Assembly (NCBI GenBank): GCA_964539395.1 | Contig: CAZIIU010000016.1 | Coordinates: 1-64,000 of the forward strand | Reading direction: 5' to 3' | DNA: 64,000 nt | From: M55B112 sp964539395 | GTDB lineage: Bacteria; Bacteroidota; Bacteroidia; Bacteroidales; GCA-2748055 | In this document: positions 27,217 to 36,235 of the stretch, in pieces | Layout of the letters: the number at the start of each line of letters is the position of its first letter | How positions within the stretch are numbered: the stretch's first letter is position 1 | Translations under genes and position numbers: made by a program | The notes under the pieces: generated by a model | The model's database searches: none | What the model saw: only the letters and a program-made list of their open reading frames with translations | What the model was told of the DNA's origin: nothing

Positions 27217-27975
27217 TTAATTATTTACTGTTTCTGCGCCGACCGGACTTTTCAACCGTCCGAAGCGCCGATCCCGTCTCTGAAAATCAATTATGGCCTC
27301 ATACAGGTCCTTTTTCCGGAAATCGGGCCAGAGGACCGGTGTGAAGTAGAGTTCGGTGTATGCAAGCTGCCAGAGCATGAAATTGCTTACACGTCGCTCA
27401 CCGCTTGTACGGATCAGTAGTTCAGGATCAGGTATATTACAGGTATTAAGGTAGGTTTCTATTAAACAGGTATTGATTGTTTCGGGATCGATCGTCCCCT
27501 TCTTCACATCCCCGATGATCTTTTTCACTGCTGAAGTGATCTCCCATCTTCCGCTGTAACTCAAAGCAATCACCAGGTTCAGGCCGGTATTTTTTGCTGT
27601 ATAATCGATCGCGCTCTGCAGCTGCTTTCGCACCCCTTCCGGCAGATCGTTCAGTTCGCCGATGGCTGAGAGCCGCACATTGTTTTTATGCAGGTTTTCT
27701 GTTTCATTCTGGATGGAGGTAACCATGAGTCCCATAAGTGCGTCGACCTCTGCACGGGGACGGTTCCAGTTTTCTGTTGAGAAAGCATAAAGGGTAAGGT
27801 ACTCTATTCCCAGCTCACCGGCGCATTCAACTGTCTGGCGGACAGACTCGACACCCTGTTGATGCCCGAATACTCTCATGTTTCCACGGTCCTGCGCCCA
27901 TCTTCCGTTACCGTCCATGATAATCGCAATGTGGCGCGGCAACTTTTCCTTTATAATAAGTTCCTTAAGATCCAT
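27217..27975 (-). CDS. uppS: Undecaprenyl diphosphate synthase (isoprenyl transferase)
   Basis: UppS extends farnesyl diphosphate with isopentenyl units in cis to the C55 lipid carrier of cell-wall synthesis. The 252-residue protein has the hallmark IAIIMDGNGRWAQDRG with catalytic D21, the YLTLYAFSTENWNRP segment, and the C-terminal RTSGERRVSNFMLWQLAYTE. Typical bacterial length. It is 20 nt downstream of the PorG-like gene and 7 nt upstream of bamA, so it is within the envelope operon. IspF at the window start supplies the same precursor pathway. Confidence 0.97.
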   Translation of the reverse strand: MDLKELIIKEKLPRHIAIIMDGNGRWAQDRGNMRVFGHQQGVESVRQTVECAGELGIEYLTLYAFSTENWNRPRAEVDALMGLMVTSIQNETENLHKNNVRLSAIGELNDLPEGVRKQLQSAIDYTAKNTGLNLVIALSYSGRWEITSAVKKIIGDVKKGTIDPETINTCLIETYLNTCNIPDPELLIRTSGERRVSNFMLWQLAYTELYFTPVLWPDFRKKDLYEAIIDFQRRDRRFGRLKSPVGAETVNN

Positions 27976-27995
27976 TTCTAATCAGCTTCTTACTA

Positions 27996-28715
27996 TTAAT
28001 CATATGCATGGCATTCTTCCCAGAATTTAAAAAATTTATACGTCACAAATACTCCGGTAAAGAAGTACCAGTCATTATTTCCGAATGGCACAAACCCGTC
28101 ATCCAACGGCGGGTTAGAGATACCGTCGACAAGATCGGAAACAGCTTTTCTTGCTTCTGCCTCAAATCCTGCGCTCAGCCACCTGCCCAGGTTCAGCTTA
28201 TAGCCAAACCCAAATGGTACGGTCACATGTGAACTCGTCCAATTGCTTCCGTAAAGTTTCATTCCGTAACCAAGACCCGCGAAAACATACGGACTTGAAA
28301 CAGTTTTCCTGTTCGCTGTCCGGTAGGGTCTCCAGTTAAACTCGAAATTGAGCCCCAAATCTACGAAATTTGCCTGAAAATCCGGCGATGATCCGGGAGG
28401 AATATATCCGGCATAGCGTGGATCGGTTCCCTGAAGGCTGTGCCAAAAGGCATGGGCGCGGATTGCATTATGGTCGTTGATGGTGTACCTGATGATCGGT
28501 CCGCCCGCAAACGAAGGAACAGCATAGTGTACAGACGGATTAAGGTCGCCCATATAGTATGATGTGCCTGCAAAAATCCCGATGTCGTATTTTTCCTGGG
28601 CGCAAAGGTTAAAAGAAGTTAAAACATATACAACCGTCAGGATACAGACAAAAACTGAAGAGCGATATTTATCTGCCGCCAAACTTACTGAAAATTGGAA
28701 TTCCCCTCCTGTCAT
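27996..28715 (-). CDS. PorG-like outer-membrane barrel (DUF6089 family)
   Basis: A secreted barrel of about 240 residues: signal peptide core VFVCILTVVYVLTSFNLCAQ, then KYDIGIFAGTSYYMGDLNPS and alternating strands such as SPYVFAGLGYGMKLYGSNW, closing with TGVFVTYKFFKFW. The DUF6089/PorG group is the T9SS outer-membrane protein that, in P. gingivalis, associates with the PorK/N ring and sits directly before uppS-bamA-ompH, exactly as here. The start is unclear: ATG 28715 gives a long n-region, TTG 28682 a compact one, ATG 28742 a longer overlap. All overlap the end of the upstream gene. Confidence 0.75.
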   Translation of the reverse strand: MTGGEFQFSVSLAADKYRSSVFVCILTVVYVLTSFNLCAQEKYDIGIFAGTSYYMGDLNPSVHYAVPSFAGGPIIRYTINDHNAIRAHAFWHSLQGTDPRYAGYIPPGSSPDFQANFVDLGLNFEFNWRPYRTANRKTVSSPYVFAGLGYGMKLYGSNWTSSHVTVPFGFGYKLNLGRWLSAGFEAEARKAVSDLVDGISNPPLDDGFVPFGNNDWYFFTGVFVTYKFFKFWEECHAYD

Positions 28716-29430
28716 TTCGGATCTTGTATATTGCCTTAACACTGGTTATGATATATCTGTCGTTGTATTGCGAAAATTGAGTCTGGTAGCCGTCGATCAG
28801 ATCGGTAAAGGAGAACCTGCCTCCTATCTCGAACACAAAATCGAAGTATGCATCTACCGACCGCCGGTAACCAAGACCTGCAGGTATAACGATGCCCCAC
28901 TGCATATTATTATTATAGCCCGGATTTCCAATCTCTTCCTCGCCTGATTCATTTCGTACCGTGGCTTTGGAAAGAATACCTCCGGCACCTGCAAAAGCGT
29001 AGAGGTATGACGATCCATAGCTGTTTACCATGCCTCTTCTGTTAAAGAGCGCCGTTGAGCCAAAAGTCCTGCCTCCCCCTACGAATGTATAGTCAAACCT
29101 TACCCCGTGCTCGAAAGCATGGGTTGTAAACCTCAGCGACCTGTCACGGATCTCCGGATCCATCGCCCCTAGCATGAGATAGTTGAGATCCAGCTTCACA
29201 GCTAAATCCTGAAACAAGTTGTACCCGATATGTGAGCTGACATTGAAGCGGGTATCGTTTGGTCGGAAAGAGCTGATACCAAAATCCGGCGAGCCGATAT
29301 CCATAAAGGTTGTTACTGTACCGAGCCCGATCCCCGCCTCGTAGCGTCTGAGCTTCCAACGCTGTGCCTCGGTTTTGCAGGGAACCAAAAGTGCAGCAAG
29401 GCATATGTAGATCCAGATCCGTTTGTTCAT
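28669..29430 (-). CDS. Outer-membrane beta-barrel protein, PorG-operon paralogue
   Basis: A 253-residue secreted protein: signal peptide ending TEAQ, then RRYEAGIGLGTVTTFMDIG, and amphipathic strands such as YLYAFAGAGGILSKA and YFDFVFEIGGRFSFTDLIDGYQTQFS. It looks like an 8-10-stranded outer-membrane barrel and shares layout with the next gene (glycine-rich strands, the VDGI/LIDGY segment near the C-terminus), so an ancient duplication is likely. The two coding regions overlap by up to 74 nt depending on the start chosen downstream. It is the first gene of the envelope operon. Confidence 0.8.
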   Translation of the reverse strand: MNKRIWIYICLAALLVPCKTEAQRWKLRRYEAGIGLGTVTTFMDIGSPDFGISSFRPNDTRFNVSSHIGYNLFQDLAVKLDLNYLMLGAMDPEIRDRSLRFTTHAFEHGVRFDYTFVGGGRTFGSTALFNRRGMVNSYGSSYLYAFAGAGGILSKATVRNESGEEEIGNPGYNNNMQWGIVIPAGLGYRRSVDAYFDFVFEIGGRFSFTDLIDGYQTQFSQYNDRYIITSVKAIYKIRNDRRGIPIFSKFGGR

Positions 29431-29488
29431 CTCTCTTTGTTTTGTCTTAAAGAAAACATATTATTTACCGAGCTCGAATAGTAGTGGA

Positions 29489-29515
29489 CAAAAGTATCAC
29501 TTAGCTTTCAGCAAA
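29489..29515 (-). promoter_or_regulatory. Probable promoter of the envelope operon
   Basis: On the minus strand TTTG-N15-TACTTTTG, an exact TAnnTTTG -7 box with a TTTG -33 element, though spacing is a little short. It reads toward the barrel gene that starts at 29430, leaving a leader of about 50 nt. Confidence 0.45.
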
Positions 29516-29721
29516 TATAAAAATAATGAATTAATTCTGAAACCATTAAGTTTTTACCAACAAATTGTTATAAGACGGCGTGCTTCTGAGGCGCATACAG
29601 GCCTCCGTCCACTAATGTTTATACCATTCTATAATGGTTTGCTGCAGTTTCCCGCACATGTGTTGCACTACTTTTCAGGTCGACTTTGAAAACCTGCCCG
29701 GCAAGGGGCGGTCCCCTGATA

Positions 29722-30600
29722 TTAGTTACGTTTATCGACCCCCCACATCAATTTGTTTCTCAAAGTTCTGAAAAAGCTGATATTCTCGATCCGCACCATT
29801 TTAAGGGTATGTGCTGCACGAGCGATATCGATCTTCAGTCCTGCAGGCATATCTTCTGAACGTGAATCAATTGCCAGTTGGTATACAGGTTCACGGGTCT
29901 CAACGGTGAACTGCAATTTTACATTCCCGGGCAGCACCAGCGGCCGGTTGGTGAGGTTATGCGGTGCAATGGGCGACAACACCATCACATCGGTTTCAGG
30001 CACGACAATAGGTCCGCCGACACTCAGGTTGTAGGCCGTTGAACCGGTAGGCGTCGAGAGGATCAGTCCGTCGGCCCAGTATGAGCAAAGAAACTCATTA
30101 TCAACCTGCACATGAATGGTAATGAGGGATGCGGAGTTCTTGTAAATACGTGCTTCATTAAGCGCCAGGTTGAGACCCTTGAGGGCATTACCCGGCGCTG
30201 AAACTTCCAGGATTGTGCGCTCCTCCAGGTCGTACCTGCCGCTAAAGAGGCTGTCGAGCGACTCCCCGAGGCTTTCCTGACTTATATATGCCAGAAATCC
30301 GAGTCGTCCGGTATTCAGTCCGACAACCGGGATGGATTTGCCCCTGATAATTGTCAGTGTCTCCAGGAAGGTACCGTCACCCCCTACAGAGAATAGAAAA
30401 TCAAGGTGTTCCGGCAAATCACTGTACCCATTAAAAAGGCTCTCAATTTTCGGCTCCAGCTGAGCGTTATTCTTCAGGTATTCATAAAAGGGTCTGTAAA
30501 GGATCACCTTTGCCCCCATCGCTTCGAGCCTTTGAAAGAGAATAAAAATATTTTCCCGGCAGGAGTAATGAAAATTCCTGCCATATACAGCAACCTGCAT
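29722..30600 (-). CDS. nadK: NAD kinase
   Basis: NadK phosphorylates NAD+ to NADP+. The 292-residue protein has the GGDGTF motif (residues 73-78), the NxGxLGFL segment (GLNTGRLGFLAY), and TGSTAYNLSVGGPIVVP. The family metal and nucleotide residues are intact. Its start lies 2 nt after the stop of the CBS-domain gene upstream, so the two are co-transcribed, a pairing seen in many Bacteroidota next to pdxJ. Confidence 0.97.
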   Translation of the reverse strand: MQVAVYGRNFHYSCRENIFILFQRLEAMGAKVILYRPFYEYLKNNAQLEPKIESLFNGYSDLPEHLDFLFSVGGDGTFLETLTIIRGKSIPVVGLNTGRLGFLAYISQESLGESLDSLFSGRYDLEERTILEVSAPGNALKGLNLALNEARIYKNSASLITIHVQVDNEFLCSYWADGLILSTPTGSTAYNLSVGGPIVVPETDVMVLSPIAPHNLTNRPLVLPGNVKLQFTVETREPVYQLAIDSRSEDMPAGLKIDIARAAHTLKMVRIENISFFRTLRNKLMWGVDKRN

Positions 30601-30602
30601 TG

Positions 30603-31268
30603 TCAGAATTTGAGATAATTTAAAAATTCATCGAACCTGTCCTGGTAGAAATCGTCCATATCCGGTGCAATCATATATGAGGCCGCTACGGAATAATTAT
30701 ATCTTTCGAATGTCACGAGGATCGAAGTTAAATCACTGGTATTGAGTTTCATTGTGAGGCTCAGTTTATTTGTGTCTGGCAAATTGGATATGTACAAACT
30801 GAGGATCTTCGCATTGTTGCTCTCCACGATGTTGGATATCTCCGTAAGCGAATAGTCGTTGTCGCTCATTTCCAGTACGATGATTCCTCCCGGATGCTGC
30901 ATCGCCAGCAGATTGGCAAACTCCCGGGTAAGATCCTCCTGTGTGATCACTCCCAGGTAATTAGATTCCGAGTTCAGTACAGGAACAAGACTGAGCTTCA
31001 GTCGCGAAAGCACTTCTATTACTTCATAGATGTGCTGACTATCTTCTACATAGGGCCGATGCAACGAAAGCTCATGATTTCCGATCGCCTCAACACTGTC
31101 GTTCAGGTTGTAAATATCCTGATCGGAAATCAGGCCAAGGAACTGGTGGTGATTCACGATAGGCAGATGCTTTACCCTGAAGACCTCCATCCAGGTGAGC
31201 GCTTGTTCCCCGGTATCTGACGTCTTCAGTGCAGGAACAACATCTGATATAAGATCTATTGCAAGCAT
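30603..31268 (-). CDS. CBS-domain pair protein
   Basis: A 221-residue protein with two CBS motifs (residues about 8-60 and 72-122; FRVKHLPIVNHHQFLGLISDQDI and LSLVPVLNSESNYLGVITQEDL), followed by a C-terminal ACT-like beta-alpha domain (GGIIVLEMSDNDYSLTEIS). CBS pairs bind adenine nucleotides, so it may sense energy or NAD(P) state, which suits its coupling to nadK. I placed the start at 31268 (MLAIDLISD). The frame is open to 31511, but that extension translates the 14-nt minisatellite and is not credible protein. Confidence 0.85.
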   Translation of the reverse strand: MLAIDLISDVVPALKTSDTGEQALTWMEVFRVKHLPIVNHHQFLGLISDQDIYNLNDSVEAIGNHELSLHRPYVEDSQHIYEVIEVLSRLKLSLVPVLNSESNYLGVITQEDLTREFANLLAMQHPGGIIVLEMSDNDYSLTEISNIVESNNAKILSLYISNLPDTNKLSLTMKLNTSDLTSILVTFERYNYSVAASYMIAPDMDDFYQDRFDEFLNYLKF

Positions 31269-31350
31269 CGGGATAAAGGTAAGTGTTTTATGTTTAAACA
31301 AAAAGCATCCGTTCAACACTTTGAATATATATAAGCAAAAACCATGCCGG

Positions 31351-31680
31351 TGGGTGGAGGACAGTGGGTGGAGGACAGTAGATGGCGGACAGTGGATGGA
31401 GGACAGTGGGTAGAGGACAGTGGGTGGAGGACAGTGGGTGGAGGACAGTAGATGGCGGACAGTGGATGACTGACAGTAGATGGCAGATAGTAGATGGCAG
31501 CCGGTTGGCAATTGTGGTAGGTGGCAGTGGCCGGTGACAGCCGGATGGCAGTAATCGGTGACAGCCCGATGGCAGTAATCGGCGGCAGCCGGGTGATGGA
31601 AGTTGGTTGGCAGTAGTGGTCGACCGCAGTCGGCTGGCAGTAGTAGTCGGAGGCAGTGGCCGGCGGCAGTGGGTTAATGG
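31351..31680. repeat. Composite minisatellite: 14-nt units, then 24-nt units, then decay
   Basis: From 31351 to about 31500 there are ten clear 14-nt units with consensus TGGGTGGAGGACAG and two common variants (TAGATGGCGGACAG, TGGATGGAGGACAG), arranged in an order that repeats at a higher level (units 1-3 resemble 6-8). From 31532 two 24-nt units, CGGTGACAGCCGGATGGCAG plus TAAT, sit head to tail, and a third is decaying. After that only GGCAGT-type words remain to about 31680. Upstream of the CBS gene and before pdxJ; no plausible protein. Confidence 0.9.
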
Positions 31681-31735
31681 TCGGATGGTATGCTGAAAAT
31701 GGTCATAAAGAAGAGTTCATGGCAAACTATGATAA

Positions 31736-31762
31736 TTGTACCAGTCAAAAAAGTTAACTTTG
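31736..31762 (+). promoter_or_regulatory. Probable pdxJ promoter
   Basis: TTG at 31736-31738, N16, then an exact -7 box TAACTTTG at 31755-31762, ending 18 nt before the pdxJ ATG. It lies just beyond the minisatellite. Confidence 0.5.
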
Positions 31763-31780
31763 CACTAAATCAAAGAAAGC

Positions 31781-32497
31781 ATGACAAGACTCTCCGTGAA
31801 CATTAATAAAATAGCTACACTGCGGAACTCCAGGGGTGGAAATAATCCCGATGTTGTGAAAGCAGCAATTTACTGTCAGCGTTTTGGTGCCCGGGGGATT
31901 ACCGTACATCCCCGACCGGATGAGCGCCACATTCGCTACAGCGATGTCCGCCAGATTCGGCCGCATATTACCACTGAATACAACATAGAGGGATATCCTT
32001 CACCCGCCTTTATGGAACTGGTACTGGAGGTCAGACCACACCAGGTGACCCTCGTTCCCGACCCTCCGGGTGCAATCACGAGCACGGAGGGGTGGGATAC
32101 CCTTACCCATGCAGCTTTCCTGAGTGAAATTACAGCAAACCTTAAGGCGGCAGGGATCCGCAGCTCAATCTTCATCGGAACGGAACATGAGCTGATTAAA
32201 AAAGCTGCAGATGTGGGTACCGACCGTGTAGAGCTTTACACGGAACCGTATGCCAGGGCATACCGGGAAAATCGGGAAGCTGCACTTGCCCCGTTTTTAA
32301 GCGCAGCAGAAGTTGCACGAAAATCCGGACTGGTCCTCAATGCCGGTCACGACCTGGACCTGGAGAACCTGAGGTTTTTTGTGCAGAATATCCCGTGGAT
32401 TGAAGAGGTCTCAATTGGTCACGCCCTGATTTGCGATGCATTGTATTACGGGCTTGAGAATACGATCGGAATGTATTTAAGGGAGCTTTCTTTTTAG
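31781..32497 (+). CDS. pdxJ: Pyridoxine 5'-phosphate synthase
   Basis: PdxJ condenses 1-deoxy-D-xylulose 5-phosphate with 3-amino-2-oxopropyl phosphate to make vitamin B6 phosphate. The 238-residue TIM-barrel protein opens with TRLSVNINKIATLRNSRGG and shows GARGITVHPRPDERHIR, QVTLVPDPPGA and LNAGHDLDLENL, all typical. The expected family length is matched. LysA just downstream needs the PLP cofactor made by this pathway, though a shared transcript is not evident (234-nt gap with its own -7 box). Confidence 0.97.
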   Translation: MTRLSVNINKIATLRNSRGGNNPDVVKAAIYCQRFGARGITVHPRPDERHIRYSDVRQIRPHITTEYNIEGYPSPAFMELVLEVRPHQVTLVPDPPGAITSTEGWDTLTHAAFLSEITANLKAAGIRSSIFIGTEHELIKKAADVGTDRVELYTEPYARAYRENREAALAPFLSAAEVARKSGLVLNAGHDLDLENLRFFVQNIPWIEEVSIGHALICDALYYGLENTIGMYLRELSF

Positions 32498-32705
32498 CCG
32501 AGCCGCAATGAAGAAAAGGTTTTCCGGTGATTCTTAACATGTCCCCTTCCGGAGCTGAATAAGCCCTCCGGGGGTAGTACAAACAACAGTGCCCGGGACG
32601 GAACGTCTGAAGCAGAAATGCTCAAAAGTGTATATCCGGTTACCGTTTAGCAGAATAACTGTAAACTTAATTCCCGCCTTAAAGATGCCATTCGTTACTT
32701 TTTCT

Positions 32706-32713
32706 TACTTTTG
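32706..32713 (+). promoter_or_regulatory. Bacteroidota -7 box for lysA (TACTTTTG)
   Basis: Exact TAnnTTTG match 18 nt before the lysA ATG at 32732, implying a very short leader. No TTTG at the usual -33 distance. Confidence 0.4.
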
Positions 32714-32731
32714 CAGATTATCACATTTATC

Positions 32732-33970
32732 ATGGAACTAAAAAGAAATCAGTATGTCATTGACGGTATACCCGTAATAAAAATGATTGAAAAATATGGC
32801 TCCCCGCTGTATATCTATGAATCGGCAAAGATGATTTCCCAATTTAAGCGGATGTCAGAGGCGTTTAAGGGTGCCAAAGTAAAAATAAATTACGCAGCGA
32901 AAGCGCTTACGAATATTTCCATTTTAAAACTCTTCAGGGAGCTAGGATCGGGACTTGATGCCGTGTCCATCCAGGAGGTCAGGCTCGGGCTCAGGGCAGG
33001 ATTTGATCCCGTTGACATCATCTATACACCCAATTGCGTATCCATTGAAGAGATCAATGAAGCAGCAGGCCTGGGAGTAAAGATCAACATTGATAATATT
33101 TCCATCCTGGAACAATTCGGGGATGAATACGGAAATAACATCCCGGTGTGTATTCGCATCAATCCCCACATTATGGCGGGCGGGAACCAGAAGATTTCAA
33201 CCGGACACATCGATTCGAAGTTTGGCATCTCCATTTACCAGACTCCGCTGGTAAAAAGGATCGTGGAAACCAATAATATGCGGATCGAGGGATTGCATAT
33301 GCACACCGGATCCGACATACTGGATATTGACGTTTTTTTACGTGGAGCAGAGATCCTCCTTGAAACGGCACTAGGTTTTGAGGACCTCGAATACATCGAT
33401 TTTGGCAGCGGATTCAAAGTGGCCTATAAGCCCGATGATATCGAAACCGATATCGAAGCCGTCGGAAAGCATCTCTCGAAGCGCTTCAATGAGTTCTGCA
33501 GGGAATACGGCAAGGATCTGACGCTGGTATTCGAGCCGGGAAAATACCTTGTAAGTGAGGCTGGATTCTTTCTTGCAAGGACCAATGTGATCAAGCAAAC
33601 AACTTCAACGGTCTTTGCCGGACTGGATACCGGGATGAACCATTTTATCAGGCCAATGTTCTACGATGCCTATCACGAGGTAGTCAATATCAGTAATCCA
33701 GGAGGAAAAACGCGAATCTATACCGTGGTCGGATACATCTGTGAAACAGACACATTCGGTTGGAACAGGAAGATAACAGAGATCAAGGAGGGCGATTACC
33801 TCATGTTCAGAAATGCAGGCGCATATTGTTACGCCATGTCATCGAACTACAACTCAAGGTGTCGTCCGGCTGAAGTCCTGATACATTCCGGGAAGGATTT
33901 CCTGATACGCAGGCGGGAAGAGTTAGAGGATCTGACCCGTAATATGGTCGAAGCCGATCTGTCATTGTAA
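32732..33970 (+). CDS. lysA: Diaminopimelate decarboxylase
   Basis: LysA decarboxylates meso-diaminopimelate to L-lysine. The 412-residue product is a fold-III PLP enzyme: SPLYIYESAKM at the start, the PLP-lysine K57 in YAAKAL, GLHMHTGSDI, the Gly-rich FGSGFKV phosphate loop, LVFEPGKYLV, and the C-terminal YICETDTFG with the substrate-facing Cys. The ATG at 32732 is preferred; the open frame upstream starts within the -7 box. Other ornithine/arginine-type decarboxylases of the same fold are less likely given the CETDTF motif. Confidence 0.93.
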   Translation: MELKRNQYVIDGIPVIKMIEKYGSPLYIYESAKMISQFKRMSEAFKGAKVKINYAAKALTNISILKLFRELGSGLDAVSIQEVRLGLRAGFDPVDIIYTPNCVSIEEINEAAGLGVKINIDNISILEQFGDEYGNNIPVCIRINPHIMAGGNQKISTGHIDSKFGISIYQTPLVKRIVETNNMRIEGLHMHTGSDILDIDVFLRGAEILLETALGFEDLEYIDFGSGFKVAYKPDDIETDIEAVGKHLSKRFNEFCREYGKDLTLVFEPGKYLVSEAGFFLARTNVIKQTTSTVFAGLDTGMNHFIRPMFYDAYHEVVNISNPGGKTRIYTVVGYICETDTFGWNRKITEIKEGDYLMFRNAGAYCYAMSSNYNSRCRPAEVLIHSGKDFLIRRREELEDLTRNMVEADLSL

Positions 33971-34031
33971 AATATCCTAATCCGTTCTTCGTTTGAAATA
34001 GCTGCTTTGCGGGAACTTTAACCTAATTACT

Positions 34032-35990
34032 ATGGATCTGTCGGTTGTTATCGTCAACTACAATGTAAAATACTACCTTGAGCAGTGTCTTCATTCGGTG
34101 AGCAAAGCCATAAAAGGGCTGGAAACAGAGGTGTTTGTAGTTGATAACAACTCCGTGGACGGATCATGCGGCCATATTCGGGAAAAGTTCCCGACGGTAA
34201 AACTCATTTCCAACAGGGAAAATTTAGGGTTCAGCAAAGCAAATAACCAGGCCATCCGTGAAGCGACAGGGAAATATATCCTGCTGCTTAATCCGGATAC
34301 AGTTGTTGAAGAGGAGACCTTCAGGAGTTGTTTCAACTTTATGGAAAAAACACCTGATGCTGGCGGTCTGGGGGTTAAGATGATTGATGGCAGGGGACAG
34401 TTTTTGCCTGAGTCGAAACGGGCCCTGCCAACTCCCTGGGTCGCCTTTTACAAAATATTCGGTTTATCCAGGCTTTTTCCCCGCTCACCAAAGTTCGGGC
34501 GCTATCATCTCGGACACCTCCCTGCCGACGAAACGCATAAGATAGAGGTGCTTTCAGGTGCTTTTATGTTTTTGCGTAAAGAAGTGCTCGACAAAATCGG
34601 ACTTCTGGATGAAGACTATTTCATGTACGGGGAAGATATCGACCTTTCCTACCGAATCCTCCAGGACGGATACACGATCTATTATTATCCGAAATCCACC
34701 ATCATCCATTATAAAGGTGAAAGCACCAAAAAGGGTAGCCTGAACTATGTACTTGTCTTTTATAATGCAATGATCATTTTTGCCAGGAAACACTTTAGCT
34801 CAAAAAACGCCAGGCACTATTCCATCATCATTCACATGGCTATCTACCTGAGAGCTTTTCTGGCATTAACACACAGCTTTATCAAAAAAATATACCGCCA
34901 GTTAGCAGATGCACTGATCATCTTTGCCGGTTTCTTTTTCGGACTGCCTTTCTGGGAGAGTTTCAGATTTCACGACTCAAATTTTTATCCAGGCGACTTT
35001 CTAAGCTATGTTGTTCCGGGTTACATATTGATCTGGATCACTTCACTCTATTATTCCGGGGCGTACGATAAGCCGCTTCGCCTTTGGAAGCACCTTCGGG
35101 GTATTGTTACAGGAACCTTTATCATCCTTGCTATCTATGCCCTTCTCCCTGAAAGCCTTCGCTTCTCAAGAGCGTTGGTTCTTCTTGGGACGATCTGGAC
35201 GATCCTGGGCACGCTCGCCTGGAGAATTCTCCTGCACATGGCAGGCTTCGACGATTACCGGTTCGATATGAACAAAAAAAAGCGTATCGTCATCATTGGT
35301 GAAAAACAGGAGGCAGACAGGGTTGCCAGGCTGCTGGTTCAGACCCAGATCAAGCCAGACATCATAGGATACGTTAGTCCGGAACAGGATTACAAGAATC
35401 CCTTTATCGGCAGCATCGACCAGATCACCGAAATTTCAAGGATACATAAACTGGATGAAATACTCTTCTGCGCCGCGAATATCACATCTCAGCAGATCAT
35501 CGGAATCATGAAACGGCTAACCGGACTTGCTGTGAATTACAAAATAGCCCCACCTGAAAGCCTGTCAATAATCGGAAGCAACTCCATCAACACATCTGGC
35601 GAACTCTATACAATCCATTTTAATTCTATTGGTACAGGTTCCAATCTCAGGTCAAAACGACTGCTTGATATCACCGTCGCACTCAGCCTGATCCTTACAT
35701 TTCCGTTATGGTTTCTTTTTGTAAAATATCCCTTACGCGCGTTTGGAAGGATGTTCCAGATCCTGGTAGGAACCAGAACCATGGTAGGATACCATACCGG
35801 GGAAACGATTGATATCTCTTCCCTCCCGCGGCTCAGAAAAGGTATTCTCACACCTTTGCCAAACACCCGGGAGAAGAGCAAGGAGCTTTTAGAAAAGAAA
35901 AACGTTCTATACGCGAGGGATTACAAGATTTCCAACGACATTGAGATCCTTCTGAAAAAATTCCGTCTGCTGGGCATGAAAACTTCTTGA
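34032..35990 (+). CDS. GT2 glycosyltransferase fused to a degenerate sugar-phosphate-transferase-like tail
   Basis: The 652-residue protein has three parts. Residues 1-240 are a GT2 glycosyltransferase (VVIVNYNVKYYLEQCL, LLLNPDTVV as DxD-like site, MYGEDIDLSYRI), similar to rhamnosyl-type enzymes. Residues about 265-410 hold five or so transmembrane helices. From residue 414 a Rossmann segment (KRIVIIGEKQEADRVARLL) and then a tail (541-652) recall the CoA_binding_3 plus polyprenol sugar-phosphate transferase (WbaP/PglC-type) layout: KRLLDITVALSLILTFPLW, VGTRTMVGYHTG, NDIEILLKKFRLL. The catalytic core segment between them is missing, so the tail is probably not active. Likely acts in lipid-linked surface glycan synthesis. 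Confidence 0.85.
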   Translation: MDLSVVIVNYNVKYYLEQCLHSVSKAIKGLETEVFVVDNNSVDGSCGHIREKFPTVKLISNRENLGFSKANNQAIREATGKYILLLNPDTVVEEETFRSCFNFMEKTPDAGGLGVKMIDGRGQFLPESKRALPTPWVAFYKIFGLSRLFPRSPKFGRYHLGHLPADETHKIEVLSGAFMFLRKEVLDKIGLLDEDYFMYGEDIDLSYRILQDGYTIYYYPKSTIIHYKGESTKKGSLNYVLVFYNAMIIFARKHFSSKNARHYSIIIHMAIYLRAFLALTHSFIKKIYRQLADALIIFAGFFFGLPFWESFRFHDSNFYPGDFLSYVVPGYILIWITSLYYSGAYDKPLRLWKHLRGIVTGTFIILAIYALLPESLRFSRALVLLGTIWTILGTLAWRILLHMAGFDDYRFDMNKKKRIVIIGEKQEADRVARLLVQTQIKPDIIGYVSPEQDYKNPFIGSIDQITEISRIHKLDEILFCAANITSQQIIGIMKRLTGLAVNYKIAPPESLSIIGSNSINTSGELYTIHFNSIGTGSNLRSKRLLDITVALSLILTFPLWFLFVKYPLRAFGRMFQILVGTRTMVGYHTGETIDISSLPRLRKGILTPLPNTREKSKELLEKKNVLYARDYKISNDIEILLKKFRLLGMKTS

Positions 35991-36150
35991 AAGGTTTTCC
36001 TGTCACCTGCATACCGGTAAAGATAAAAATAAGTGTCGCCGGATATGTTTAACACTGTTATAGATCGGAGAAAAACCACCTTTCGTAAAAAAGAGAGACA
36101 TTTTAAGGTTCACCTCCTTACTGAAGGAAATTTCTTTTTAAGATATTTGT

Positions 36151-36158
36151 TACATTTG
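36151..36158 (+). promoter_or_regulatory. Bacteroidota -7 box before the 966-residue TPR-PD40 gene (TACATTTG)
   Basis: Exact TAnnTTTG match 78 nt before the ATG; no well-spaced TTTG upstream was found. Confidence 0.35.
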
Positions 36159-36235
36159 TTAAGAAAATGGACTGGTGCAACAAGTAACACTTTTTGGTAG
36201 ACCGGTTATAAGTTCCAGAATTTAAATCAGCAGCA

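Noticed and set aside
29423..29689. 88-codon plus-strand frame between the barrel gene and nadK
   Set aside because: It overlaps the promoter of the envelope operon and has no recognisable motif.
31351..31680. N-terminal extension of the CBS protein (open minus-strand frame to 31511)
   Set aside because: The frame runs through the 14-nt minisatellite and its translation is a monotonous Pro/Ser/His/Leu repeat; the CBS family starts at 31268.
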